NCBI GenBank assembly: GCA_027488215.1
Contig: JAIYCB010000014.1
Coordinates: forward strand, 1-64,000
Length of the DNA stretch: 64,000 bases
Direction: 5' to 3'
Origin: Comamonadaceae bacterium
GTDB lineage: Bacteria; Pseudomonadota; Gammaproteobacteria; Burkholderiales; Burkholderiaceae_C
Of this stretch, positions 25,766 through 34,872 are shown in pieces. Every line of letters begins with the position of its first letter. The stretch's first letter is position 1. A program made the position numbers and the translations under genes. The notes under the pieces were generated by a model. The model was not told the DNA's origin, did not search any database, and worked only from the letters and a program-made list of their open reading frames with translations.

Positions 25766-27211
25766 ATGCACATCGCCCACAACTACATCGACGGCCAATG
25801 GGTCAAGCCCACCGGCGTTCACACAATCGGGGATTCCTTGAATCCGGCCACTGGCGAAAAAGCGGCTCAATTTGTGGTCGCCAGCGTGCAAGAGGTAGAT
25901 CTGGCCGTCGCCAGCGCCCGCCGCGCCTTTGAATCCACCACTTGGTCGCAACAGCCCAAACTTCGTTCAGACGTGCTGCGACTTTTTGCCGATCGTCTGG
26001 AGCACAACAAAGCCCAAGTCGTGCAGACCCTGGTGCAGCTCAATGGCAAGTTGAAACGCGAAGCCGAAGGCGAAGTCATGGCCGGCATTTCAGAGCTGCG
26101 TTACTACGCCGGTCTGGCGCGCAACTTGTTTGGCCGCGTCATTGAGATGGAGCCCGAGGTCTACTCGCACATCGAGCGCGAAGCCATTGGCGTGGCGGCG
26201 ATCATTGTGCCTTGGAACGCGCCGGTCACTTTGCTGGTGCGATCTTTGGCGCCGGCGCTGGCCGCAGGTTGCACCGTGGTCATCAAGGCCGCACACCAGA
26301 CGGCACTGGTGCACACGCAGGTGATGGACTGTCTGGTGGCCGACGATCGCATTCCTGCCGGCGTCATCAACTCCTTCATTGAGCAGGACAGCGTCGCCAC
26401 GCAGCACCTGTGTGCGCACCCCGAGGTGGATGTCATCAGCTTCACGGGCTCCACCAATGTGGGCAAGCAAATCGCCCTGTCCACGGCCAAGAACCTGACC
26501 CGCCTTTCGCTGGAACTGGGTGGCAAGGCCCCAGCCATTGTGCGCTCGGATGCCGACCTCCAGGCCACTGTGCGCGGCATTGTGGGCGGCGCCTGCGTCA
26601 TGGCTGGCCAAATGTGCACCGCCATCAGCCGTGTGTTGGTACACGAATCGGTGGCCGCCGACTTTTCAACTCAACTGGCCCAGGCATTGGCACAGGTCAA
26701 AGTGGGGCCAGGTGACCAGCCTGCATCGGGCATGGGGCCGTTGATCGATCAGCGCAACCAGACCCGCTTGCTTGAAGAAGTGCGCTCTGCTGCGCAAGAC
26801 TGCCGTGTGTTGTTGGCCGGTCATGTCCCTGATGACACCCCCCGTGGCGGCGCGTTCATCACCCCGTCTTTGGTGGCCACCCAAGACCTGAACAGCCATT
26901 ATGTGCAGGATGAAATCTTTGGTCCTCTGGTCACGCTCGAAACTTTTGCAACCGACACCGAAGCGGTGGCGCGGGCCAACGCCACGCGGTATGGCCTGGC
27001 GGCTTCGGTGTGGACCGCCGACCACCGCGCTGCCCGCAAGATCGCCCGGCACATCAAGTTTGGCAATGTGTGGCTCAACGCCCACAACCGACTGTTTGCC
27101 GAAATCGAAACCGGGGGTTACCGCCAAAGCGGTTTCGGGCGTTTGCACGGTGTCGAAGGCCTGAACGATTTCATGGAAACCAAGCATGTGTTCATGCCCT
27201 GCAACGATTGA
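25766..27211 (+). CDS. Aldehyde dehydrogenase family protein
   Basis: This enzyme oxidises an aldehyde to the acid with NAD(P)+. The 481-residue protein has the cofactor segment VPWNAPVTLLVRSLAPALAAG near 149, SFTGSTNVG near 225, the catalytic glutamate in LELGGKAP (Glu250) and the nucleophile in GQMCTAISR (Cys284). The start at 25766 is the first ATG matching the family; its ribosome site is weak. The ThDP enzyme follows 9 nt later, so an aldehyde made by decarboxylation of a 2-keto acid is the likely substrate. Benzaldehyde- or salicylaldehyde-type dehydrogenases are plausible relatives. Confidence 0.93.
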   Translation: MHIAHNYIDGQWVKPTGVHTIGDSLNPATGEKAAQFVVASVQEVDLAVASARRAFESTTWSQQPKLRSDVLRLFADRLEHNKAQVVQTLVQLNGKLKREAEGEVMAGISELRYYAGLARNLFGRVIEMEPEVYSHIEREAIGVAAIIVPWNAPVTLLVRSLAPALAAGCTVVIKAAHQTALVHTQVMDCLVADDRIPAGVINSFIEQDSVATQHLCAHPEVDVISFTGSTNVGKQIALSTAKNLTRLSLELGGKAPAIVRSDADLQATVRGIVGGACVMAGQMCTAISRVLVHESVAADFSTQLAQALAQVKVGPGDQPASGMGPLIDQRNQTRLLEEVRSAAQDCRVLLAGHVPDDTPRGGAFITPSLVATQDLNSHYVQDEIFGPLVTLETFATDTEAVARANATRYGLAASVWTADHRAARKIARHIKFGNVWLNAHNRLFAEIETGGYRQSGFGRLHGVEGLNDFMETKHVFMPCND

Positions 27212-27220
27212 CCCCCACCG

Positions 27221-28963
27221 ATGAGCGAATCGCCCCCGCCCAAGAACCGACACACAACTGCCCGTTATTTTCTGGAAGGCCTGCAAGAGACAGGCATCCG
27301 GTACTTGTTTTCCAACCTGGGCACCGACCATGTGACCCTGATCGATGAAATGGCGCGGCTGCAAGCCGAGGGCCAGGCCATGCCCGAGGTGGTGCTGTGT
27401 CCGCATGAAAACGTGGCCATCCACATGGCGGGTGGTTACGCTGCCGTGACTGGGCAAGGGCAGGGCGTCATGGTGCATGTGGACGCTGGAACCGCCAATG
27501 CCGCCATGGGCATGCACAACCTGATGCGTGCGCGTTTGCCAGTGCTCCTGATGGCGGGCAAAGCCCCGTACGCCCTGCACGGCGAAGTGCCCGGTGCCCG
27601 CGACAACTATGTGCACTATGTGCAAGACCCTTTCGACATCGCATCACTGGTGCGCCCCTACATCAAATGGGAATACAACTTGCCATCGGGGGTGGTGGCC
27701 AAAGAGGCGGTGCGCCGCGCCCACAGTGTGATGCATACCGAGCCTGCGGGTCCGGTGTACATGACGCTGCCCCGCGAGACCTTGATCGAGCCCTGGACAC
27801 CCGAGCAAGTCAAGTCTTACCCGGCTGACCGCTACGGCGCGGTGCGCATGGGGGCCTTGCCTGCAGAGGCGACGCTGCAGATCGCCCGCGAGTTGATGGC
27901 CGCAGACAACCCCCTGGTCATCACCTCTTATTTGGGCCGCAAAGCCGAGGCTGTTCAGGCCTTGGAAGCACTGGCCGAGTTGTGCGGAATCCGTGTGGTC
28001 GAGTTCAGTCCCAGTTGGTTGTGCATCTCGCGTGAATCGCCCTGTTTTTTTGGCTTTGACCCGACACCGCTGTTGCCCGACACCGATTGGGGCTTGCTGC
28101 TGGACATCGACGTGCCTTGGTTGCCACACCAGACTCGAGCCCGCGAAGACACCCGCTGGGTGCACATCGATGTGGACCCGATCAAGAAAGATTTTCCGGC
28201 CTGGGGTTTTGCCAGCGATGTGCGTTGGCCTGCCGACTGCGCGCAGGCCTTGCGCGACCTGCACCAGGCCGTGCTGTCGCTGGCCGATGATGCCTTTCAC
28301 CAGAAAGTGGCCCATCGCATGGCAGGCTGGCGTGCGCAGCGACAGCAGCGGCTGGAGCGTGTGGCGGCAGCCGCCGCAAACCCTGGCCCTGAAGACGCCT
28401 TGAACCCCGCCTGGGTCTGTGCGCAAATCGGCCTGCAGCTGCGCCCCGATGACGTGGTGATCAACGAAGCCATCCGCAATTCACCCGCCGTGTTGCAGCA
28501 AATTCCGCGCACCCGCCCCATGAGTTTTCTGGGGGGCGCAGGCGGGGGCCTGGGCTACAGCGCGGGCATGGCACTGGGCGTCAAGCTGGCCCGGCCGCAT
28601 GACCGGGTGGTGCACATCGAAGGCGATGGCGGTTTCCATTTCTCGACCCCCACTTCGGTGTATGCCGTGGCGCAAGCGCAAGGCCTGCCCATCCTCACCG
28701 TGGTGCTTGACAACGGCGGCTGGCAAGCCGTCAAGGAAGCGGTGCTGCGCGTGCACCCTGATGGCCCCGCTTCCCAGGCGGGCGAGTTTCAGGCCCGTCT
28801 GGAGGGCGAAAAGCGCCAGTTTGAACAAGTGGCCCAGGCGTTTGGTGCGCATGGCGAACGGGTCACCCGCGCTGAAGACTTGCCAGCGGCCATCGCCCGT
28901 TGCTTGCATGCCCTAGAACAGGGCCGTGCGGCCTTGTTGGTGGCCTCGGTGGCCAAGATCTGA
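27221..28963 (+). CDS. ThDP-dependent enzyme, benzoylformate decarboxylase/acetolactate synthase superfamily
   Basis: This is a 580-residue three-domain ThDP enzyme. The catalytic glutamate is in CPHENVAIHMAGGYA (Glu63), the central domain follows, and the C-terminal cofactor motif begins GDGGFHFSTPTS near 468 and ends at Asn of LTVVLDN. The protein lacks obvious features of acetohydroxyacid synthase regulation, and a downstream-coupled aldehyde dehydrogenase favours a 2-keto acid decarboxylase. It lies 9 nt after the dehydrogenase and 31 nt before a Bug receptor. The substrate is not known. Confidence 0.88.
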   Translation: MSESPPPKNRHTTARYFLEGLQETGIRYLFSNLGTDHVTLIDEMARLQAEGQAMPEVVLCPHENVAIHMAGGYAAVTGQGQGVMVHVDAGTANAAMGMHNLMRARLPVLLMAGKAPYALHGEVPGARDNYVHYVQDPFDIASLVRPYIKWEYNLPSGVVAKEAVRRAHSVMHTEPAGPVYMTLPRETLIEPWTPEQVKSYPADRYGAVRMGALPAEATLQIARELMAADNPLVITSYLGRKAEAVQALEALAELCGIRVVEFSPSWLCISRESPCFFGFDPTPLLPDTDWGLLLDIDVPWLPHQTRAREDTRWVHIDVDPIKKDFPAWGFASDVRWPADCAQALRDLHQAVLSLADDAFHQKVAHRMAGWRAQRQQRLERVAAAAANPGPEDALNPAWVCAQIGLQLRPDDVVINEAIRNSPAVLQQIPRTRPMSFLGGAGGGLGYSAGMALGVKLARPHDRVVHIEGDGGFHFSTPTSVYAVAQAQGLPILTVVLDNGGWQAVKEAVLRVHPDGPASQAGEFQARLEGEKRQFEQVAQAFGAHGERVTRAEDLPAAIARCLHALEQGRAALLVASVAKI

Positions 28964-28994
28964 TTTTCTTTCCCACTCAAACAGGAGACACACC

Positions 28995-29984
28995 ATGAAA
29001 ACTCGCCTCACATCTCCGGTGCGCCGCAAGCTGGTGGCCGCTACCGCCTTGTCATTGGCCACTTTGGCTCCAGCCCTGTCCTGGGCACAAGCGGCCTGGC
29101 CTGTGAAGCCAGTGCGAATCGTGGTGCCCTATGCTCCTGGCGGCGCCAACGACATCCTGGCCCGAGTGGTCGCTGAAAAACTCGCTCCCGCCTTGGGCCA
29201 GCCGGTGCTGGTCGAGAACAAGCCCGGCGCGGGCGCTGCAGTGGGTACCGAATTTGTGGTGAAGGCGCCGCCCGATGGCTACACCCTGCTCATGGCGGCC
29301 AGTGGTCCCATCGTCTTCAACCCGGCACTTGTGGCCAAGCTCTCCTATAACCCCATCACCGACCTGGTGCCCATCTCAATGGCGGGCTCTTTTCCCATGA
29401 TTTTGGCGGTCCATGAGGCCTCACCCGCCAAGACCTTCAATGAGTTGGTCGCCTTGTCCAAGGCCAACGCTGACAAAAGCAATTACTCCTATCCCTCTGC
29501 CTCCTTTCAGCTGGTCATGGAGCTGGTCAAGGCCAAGTCCGGTTTGAAGGCGCTGAATGTGCCCTACCAAGGCAGCGCGCCATCCATCAACGCGGTGCTC
29601 ACGCAAGAAGTGCAGATGACCTTGATCGACTCTGGCCCGATTGCGGCCCTGGTCAAGTCGGGCAAGCTGCGTGCCTTGGCCGTTACCTCTGAGCAGCGCC
29701 TGGCCAGCTACCCGCAGGTGCCCACACTCAAGGAGCAGGGTATCGATTTGGCGGTGAACTTCTGGAGTGGTTTGTTGGCTCCGGCTGGCACACCTGCGCC
29801 CATCGTCAGGCGCTTGCAGGAAGAGATGGCCCGCATCATGGCCTTGCCCGATGTGGCCGAACGGATGGCCAAACTCGACATCCGTCCCGTGGGTGGCAGC
29901 AGCGCCGACTTCGCTCGGACGATTGCCACTGAAATCCCACTTTGGACTCAAGTGGCCAAAGACAACAACATCAAGGCGCAATGA
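28995..29984 (+). CDS. Bug-type periplasmic solute-binding protein
   Basis: This is a 329-residue TctC-like receptor with a Tat-independent signal peptide ending LSWAQ near 31 and the mature start WPVKPVRIVVPYAPGG. The loops APGGANDILARVV and ENKPGAGAAVGTE are the family's ligand contacts. AGGAGA lies 9 nt upstream of the ATG. It is embedded between the ThDP enzyme and a monooxygenase, overlapping the latter by 4 nt, so it probably captures the substrate of this pathway. No permease subunits are nearby. Confidence 0.93.
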   Translation: MKTRLTSPVRRKLVAATALSLATLAPALSWAQAAWPVKPVRIVVPYAPGGANDILARVVAEKLAPALGQPVLVENKPGAGAAVGTEFVVKAPPDGYTLLMAASGPIVFNPALVAKLSYNPITDLVPISMAGSFPMILAVHEASPAKTFNELVALSKANADKSNYSYPSASFQLVMELVKAKSGLKALNVPYQGSAPSINAVLTQEVQMTLIDSGPIAALVKSGKLRALAVTSEQRLASYPQVPTLKEQGIDLAVNFWSGLLAPAGTPAPIVRRLQEEMARIMALPDVAERMAKLDIRPVGGSSADFARTIATEIPLWTQVAKDNNIKAQ

Positions 29985-31177
29985 GCACACCTCATCGCAT
30001 CGCCATTGCCGGGGCGGGCATTGCCGGTCTGACCACCGCACTGGCTTTGCTGCAGCAAGGCTTCAAGGTCGATGTGTTCGAGCAAGCCTCGCAACTGGGC
30101 GAGCTGGGTGCAGGGTTGCAGATCTCGCCCAACGGTTCGCGCGTCTTGCTGGCGCTGGGCCTGGGCGATGCTTTGCAACGCTGCGTGAGTCAGGCCCGTG
30201 GCAAAGAAATCCGGATGTGGAACACTGGCCAGCGCTGGAAGTTGTTTGACTTGGGCAACGATTGTCTGGCGCGATTTGGTGCGCCGTACTGGATGGTGCA
30301 CCGGGGCGACTTGCACCGGATTTTGCTGGACGCCTTCGAAGCGCGATCAGATCGGCCCGTGCGTTTGAATTCGAGAGTGGTCAAGGCCCGCAGCACAGCC
30401 GCGGGGGTATCTTTTGAGTTGAACGATGGCTCGCAGCACAGTGCCCGTGCTTTGCTGGCGGCCGACGGTGTGCATTCTTTGCTGCGCGAGCAGCTGCTGG
30501 GCGAAGACAAGGCGCAGTTTACCGGCTTGCTGGCCTGGCGCGGGCTGGTCCCAGTGGAGCGCGTGTCTGAACACCTGCGGGCGCAGGTGGGCACCAATTG
30601 GGTTGGCCCTGGGGCGCACGTCATCACCTATCCGGTGCGTGCCGGTCAACTGATGAACGTGGTGGGCATCATCGAGCGCGAGGGCTGGCGCAGCGAATCC
30701 TGGACTGAACGAGGCACCCACGCCGAGCTGCTGCAGGACTTTGGCCACTGGCATGCCGATGTGTGCGAGTTGATGTCGGCCATTGAGCAGCCTTTCAAAT
30801 GGGCTCTGCTGGGCCGCGCCCCCCAAATCGGCTGGGCACAGGGCAACATCTGCCTGCTGGGCGACGCCGCGCACCCCACCTTGCCGTTTTTGGCGCAGGG
30901 GGCCAACATGGCCATCGAAGACGCCGCCGTCATGGCGCGTTGCCTGGCCTTGGATGAACCGACTGAAAACGCTTTGGCCCGATTTGAAAAACTGCGCTGG
31001 CAGCGCACGGCCGACATCGTCAACCGGTCGCGTGACAACGCCCAGCGCTTTCACAACCCTCAGCTGTCGGACCCCGCCAAAGCGGTGGACTATGTCAGCA
31101 GCGAGTGGGAACCCGAAAAAGTCCGCCGCCGCTATGACTGGATGTTTGAATACGACCCTTTGAGAGTCCCCCTATGA
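29981..31177 (+). CDS. FAD-dependent aromatic monooxygenase (salicylate/3-hydroxybenzoate hydroxylase-like)
   Basis: This is a group A flavoprotein hydroxylase of 398 residues that would hydroxylate an aromatic acid with NAD(P)H and O2. It has the FAD dinucleotide motif IAGAGIAGLTTALALLQ near 7, the DG motif ADGVHSLLRE near 160 and the GD motif CLLGDAAHPTLPFLAQGANM near 290. The ATG overlaps the Bug stop (ATGA). Salicylate 1-hydroxylase, 3-hydroxybenzoate 6-hydroxylase and 6-hydroxynicotinate 3-monooxygenase share this architecture; which applies cannot be determined here. Confidence 0.9.
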   Translation: MSTPHRIAIAGAGIAGLTTALALLQQGFKVDVFEQASQLGELGAGLQISPNGSRVLLALGLGDALQRCVSQARGKEIRMWNTGQRWKLFDLGNDCLARFGAPYWMVHRGDLHRILLDAFEARSDRPVRLNSRVVKARSTAAGVSFELNDGSQHSARALLAADGVHSLLREQLLGEDKAQFTGLLAWRGLVPVERVSEHLRAQVGTNWVGPGAHVITYPVRAGQLMNVVGIIEREGWRSESWTERGTHAELLQDFGHWHADVCELMSAIEQPFKWALLGRAPQIGWAQGNICLLGDAAHPTLPFLAQGANMAIEDAAVMARCLALDEPTENALARFEKLRWQRTADIVNRSRDNAQRFHNPQLSDPAKAVDYVSSEWEPEKVRRRYDWMFEYDPLRVPL

Positions 31178-32847
31178 GTTTGGATGCGCCTGTTTTGGTG
31201 GTGGGCGCGGGTCCTGTAGGCATGACCCTGGCCTTGTGTTTGGCGCGCCGCGGCATCGCTTGCACCTTGGTCGAGATGCGGCCTGCCGATGCTTTGCCTG
31301 ATGTCAAATGCAACCACATCTCGGCCCGCAGCATGGAGCTGTTTCGCGTTTTGGGCGTGTCCTCAGACCTGCGTGCTGCTGGCCTTCCCGACGAATACCC
31401 GCACGATGTGTCTTACCGCACCAGCACCGTGGGGCAAGAAATTGCCCGCATCCACATTCCAGGGCGCAGCACCCGTCTGACCGACCACAGCGGCCCCGAT
31501 GGCAATTGGCCCACGCCTGAGCCACCGCACCGCATCAACCAGCGATACATCGAGCCGATTTTGGTGACGCATGTGCAAAAGCAAGGCTTGATCACCACCC
31601 TGTACCGGCACCAGGTGCTCGACTTTGAACAAACCGACGGCCAGGTGAACGTGCGCATTCAAAACCTGGACACGCCCGATTCGCAGCCGCTGCACCTGCA
31701 AGCGGCCTACCTGGTGGGCTGTGACGGCGGCCGCTCTGCGGTGCGCAAAGCCATAGGGGCCAAATTGGTGGGCGACGAGGTCGTGCAAAGGGTGCAAAGC
31801 ACCTGCATCCGCGCGCCTGGCCTGATGGCGCGCATGAAGGCGCCTGCGGCCTGGGCCATGTTCACCGTCAACCCTCGGCGCAGTGGCAACATTTACGCCA
31901 TTGATGGCCGGGAAGTCTGGCTCATCCACAACTATTTGCGCGACCACGAAGCCGACTTTGATGCCGTTGACCGTGATTGGGCCATCCGTACCATCCTGGG
32001 GGTGGGTGAAGATTTTGTTTACGAACAGATGAGCCGCGAAGACTGGATCGGGCGCCGCCTGGTGAGTGACAAACTGCGCGAAGGCCGCGTGTTTTTGGCC
32101 GGTGACGCCGCGCACCTGTGGGTGCCCTACGCCGGTTACGGCATGAACGCGGGTCTGGCCGATGCGGCCAACTTGGCTTGGCACCTGTCGGCGCAAATCG
32201 AAGGCTGGGCAGCGCCCGAGGCCTTGTCGGCTTACGAAAAAGAGCGCCACCCGATCACCGAGCAGGTCTCACGCTTTGCCATGAACCATGCGCACGCCAT
32301 GAGCCAGCGTCGGCGTGAGATTCCTTTGAATCTGGAAGACGACAGCCAAGAGGGGCAGGACGCCCGCGAGGCCTTTGGTCAAAACCTGTACGACCTGAAC
32401 GTGCAGCAGTACTGCTGCGCGGGTCTCAATTTTGGTTACTACTATGACCAATCACCTGTCATGGTGTACGACGGTGAAAAAGCGCCCGAGTACAGCATGG
32501 GCAGCTTCACGGCTTCCACTGTGCCGGGTTGCCGTGCGCCGCATTTTTGGCTGGGCGAAGGGCAGTCGCTGTACGACGCTTTGGGCCCCGCCTACACCTT
32601 GCTGTGTTTGAAGCCGGGCCATGGCGACGCACTGCAGGCCCTGCAAGCAGCGGCAGAACACCACGGCATGCCGCTGCGGGTGCTGGATGTGTCGGGTGTG
32701 AAGGACTTGCCAACCGAGTACCAACACCCCATGCTCATGGTGCGTGCAGATGCCCACACCGTGTGGCGTGGGCACAGTCTGGACGACACCTCGGCTCAAG
32801 CCTTGGTGGCCGCTTTGTGTGGTCGAGGAGGCCTTACTCCAGCTTGA
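31174..32847 (+). CDS. FAD-binding monooxygenase, PheA/TfdB/MhpA-like
   Basis: This is a second flavin hydroxylase, 557 residues, from the larger subfamily that has a C-terminal thioredoxin-like domain. FAD motif VVGAGPVGMTLALCLARRG near 9, DG motif VGCDGGRSAVRKAIG near 186, and GD motif FLAGDAAHLWVPYAGYGMN near 308 are all intact. Residues ~440-557 form the accessory C-terminal region. Its start overlaps the preceding monooxygenase stop by 4 nt, so the two hydroxylases are coupled and may act in sequence on one aromatic ring. It overlaps the convergent Bug gene end by 14 nt. Confidence 0.9.
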   Translation: MSLDAPVLVVGAGPVGMTLALCLARRGIACTLVEMRPADALPDVKCNHISARSMELFRVLGVSSDLRAAGLPDEYPHDVSYRTSTVGQEIARIHIPGRSTRLTDHSGPDGNWPTPEPPHRINQRYIEPILVTHVQKQGLITTLYRHQVLDFEQTDGQVNVRIQNLDTPDSQPLHLQAAYLVGCDGGRSAVRKAIGAKLVGDEVVQRVQSTCIRAPGLMARMKAPAAWAMFTVNPRRSGNIYAIDGREVWLIHNYLRDHEADFDAVDRDWAIRTILGVGEDFVYEQMSREDWIGRRLVSDKLREGRVFLAGDAAHLWVPYAGYGMNAGLADAANLAWHLSAQIEGWAAPEALSAYEKERHPITEQVSRFAMNHAHAMSQRRREIPLNLEDDSQEGQDAREAFGQNLYDLNVQQYCCAGLNFGYYYDQSPVMVYDGEKAPEYSMGSFTASTVPGCRAPHFWLGEGQSLYDALGPAYTLLCLKPGHGDALQALQAAAEHHGMPLRVLDVSGVKDLPTEYQHPMLMVRADAHTVWRGHSLDDTSAQALVAALCGRGGLTPA

Positions 32848-33793
32848 TGTTCGCTTTTTTGATCAGGTCACCAAAACGATCGAATTCCTGACGGTTCATT
32901 TGAGCAAACTGCTCGGGCGTCAGGTTGCTGGGTTCGCCGCCCAAGCCTTTGAGTTTGGTTTGAATATCGGGCATCTTCACAATTTTGGCCAACTCGCTTT
33001 GCAGCCGGGCAATCACGTCGGGCGGCGTGCCTGTGGTCACGAACATGCCGTACCAAGTGCTCATTTCAAAACCGCGCACACCCGCTTCGGCCAATGTGGG
33101 CACTTGGGGCAACTCGCTGCTGCGGGTGGCCGTGGTCAAGGCCAATGGTTTGAATTTGCCGGCCTTGATCTGTCCCATGGCCGAGGAGGTGGTGTCGAAC
33201 ATGATCTGCACGTTGCCGCCAATGATGTCCAGGTGCGCCTGGCTGCTGCCTCGGTAGGGCACATGGATGCTCTTGACCCCGGCGGCCAGGTTGAAGCCCT
33301 CGCCAGCGATGTGCTGGGTACTGCCTACACCAGATGACGCGTACTTGAACTCGTTGGGCTTGGCTTTCATCAAGGCCACCAGTTCGGCCACGTTGTTGGC
33401 GGGCACGTTGGCCCCTACCACCAGCACGTTGGGTACCGTAACGATCAGGCCCACGGGGGTCAGGTCTTTGATGGGGTCGTAGCTGAGCTTGATCAGGTGC
33501 GGCGCGATGGCTTGCCCGGTGTTGGTGGCCACCAGCAAGGTGTGTCCGTCAGGGGGGGCTTTGGCGGTCAGGTCGGCAGCGATCGTGTTGGAGGCCCCCG
33601 GCTTGTTGTCCACCACAAACGAACCTTTGAACGCCTCGCCCATTTTTTCAGCCAGCATGCGGGCAATGATGTCGGTGCCACCGCCGGCGTTGGCGCCCAC
33701 CATGATGCGCACTGGCTTGGTGGGGTAGTTTTGCGCCAGACCAAGTAAAGGGGTGGCCAGCAATGCCGTGATCAGGATCTTCTTCAACTTCAT
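32834..33793 (-). CDS. Bug-type periplasmic solute-binding protein
   Basis: This is a 319-residue TctC-like receptor with a signal peptide ending LLGLAQ near 21, mature start NYPTKPVRIMVGANAGGG and the loop DNKPGASNTIAADL near 62. The second strand region RSSELPQVPTLAEAGV is typical. It overlaps the pdxA stop by 4 nt, forming a minus-strand pair controlled with pdxA from the gntR-pdxA gap. It is the third Bug gene without tctAB neighbours in this window and the second within the 25.8-35.5 kb island. Confidence 0.93.
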   Translation of the reverse strand: MKLKKILITALLATPLLGLAQNYPTKPVRIMVGANAGGGTDIIARMLAEKMGEAFKGSFVVDNKPGASNTIAADLTAKAPPDGHTLLVATNTGQAIAPHLIKLSYDPIKDLTPVGLIVTVPNVLVVGANVPANNVAELVALMKAKPNEFKYASSGVGSTQHIAGEGFNLAAGVKSIHVPYRGSSQAHLDIIGGNVQIMFDTTSSAMGQIKAGKFKPLALTTATRSSELPQVPTLAEAGVRGFEMSTWYGMFVTTGTPPDVIARLQSELAKIVKMPDIQTKLKGLGGEPSNLTPEQFAQMNRQEFDRFGDLIKKANIKLE

Positions 33794-34758
33794 GACATGG
33801 TCTCCTTGGGAATAGTGAGGTTTTGACGGCGAGAGGTGGCCATGCGGGCGGCCAATTCAAAAGCGTTGGTCATGGCTTGCGGATTGGCCACGCCCTGTCC
33901 GGCGATGTCATAGGCGGTGCCATGAGCCGGGGTGGTGATGGGGCAGGGCAGGCCGCCATGCACCGTCACACCCTGCTCAAAACCCATTAACTTCATCGCG
34001 ATTTGGCCTTGGTCGTGGTACATGGTCACCACGCCGTCGTAGCCGCCCGTTGAGCGGATGGCGCGCACAAACGCGGTGTCGGCTGGAAAAGGGCCATCGG
34101 CAACAAAGCCCATGGCGGCTGCTTGCTGCACACCCGGCGTGATGATGCGGCCTTCCTCGTCGCCGTAGTTGCCGTTGTCGCCGTTGTGCGGATTGAGTCC
34201 GCAGACAGCGATCCGGGGGCTGGTGACGCCGGAGGCCTGAAGTGCTTGCGAAATCATGCGAATGGCGTCAGCCACTTTGTTCGGACTCAGCAAGCTGGAG
34301 ACTTCGTTCAGGGGGACATGCGACGTCACACGCGCTGTCCAGAGATTTTTGAGCACATTGAGTTCACCGCACACGCCGCTGTAGTGCATGTGTTCAGCAA
34401 ACCAGCGCAATTCGTCTTCCTGGTTCATGCCACCTTGGCGAAGGGCAGACTTGTTGAGAGGAGCAAAGCAAAAAGCATCGGCCTGACCAGACATCACCAA
34501 GTCCACCCCGGCGGCCAAGGCCTCGATCATGTAGCGACCATTTTGGGCGTTGGCCACGCCGCGCGCAAAAGCGTTCGCATGGTGGCCTGACCAGTCATGC
34601 CAGACCACTTCTTCGGGAACCTCAATCGAATCTTTTTGACCGATCAGAATGATATGGGCGTGCGTTTTCCACGAGGGGTTTTGCAACATTTTTTCGACCA
34701 GTTCAGGGCCGATGCCTGCAGGGTCGCCGGTAAAAAGGGCCAGTGTGGGTAATGTCAT
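33790..34758 (-). CDS. PdxA-family dehydrogenase (PdxA2-like)
   Basis: PdxA enzymes are metal-dependent, NAD-linked decarboxylating dehydrogenases. The 322-residue protein has the three metal histidines in RVTSHVPL (His147), GLNPHNGD (His191) and YHDQGQ (His248), and the N-terminal TGDPAGIGPEL motif. In vitamin B6 synthesis PdxA acts on 4-phosphohydroxythreonine, but homologues in catabolic clusters act on sugar-acid phosphates or, as TphB, on aromatic dihydrodiols. Pairing with a Bug receptor and divergence from a GntR regulator favour a catabolic role here. Confidence 0.88.
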   Translation of the reverse strand: MTLPTLALFTGDPAGIGPELVEKMLQNPSWKTHAHIILIGQKDSIEVPEEVVWHDWSGHHANAFARGVANAQNGRYMIEALAAGVDLVMSGQADAFCFAPLNKSALRQGGMNQEDELRWFAEHMHYSGVCGELNVLKNLWTARVTSHVPLNEVSSLLSPNKVADAIRMISQALQASGVTSPRIAVCGLNPHNGDNGNYGDEEGRIITPGVQQAAAMGFVADGPFPADTAFVRAIRSTGGYDGVVTMYHDQGQIAMKLMGFEQGVTVHGGLPCPITTPAHGTAYDIAGQGVANPQAMTNAFELAARMATSRRQNLTIPKETMS

Positions 34759-34797
34759 GTGTAGGCTTTGGGCAAGGTACGCAGGTGGATACTCGTA

Positions 34798-34813
34798 ATC
34801 CGTAATTACGGAT
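34798..34813. promoter_or_regulatory. Perfect 16-bp palindrome, GntR operator candidate
   Basis: ATCCGTAATTACGGAT is a complete palindrome centred between pdxA (start 34758, minus) and gntR (start 34873, plus). Such sites are typical of FadR-subfamily dimers. It is well placed to control the pdxA-Bug pair and gntR itself. Confidence 0.75.
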
Positions 34814-34872
34814 AATGCTAGACAGGCGATCCAAACTGGTCAAGCTCTGGTTTTCCCCCATACTTCCACCCC

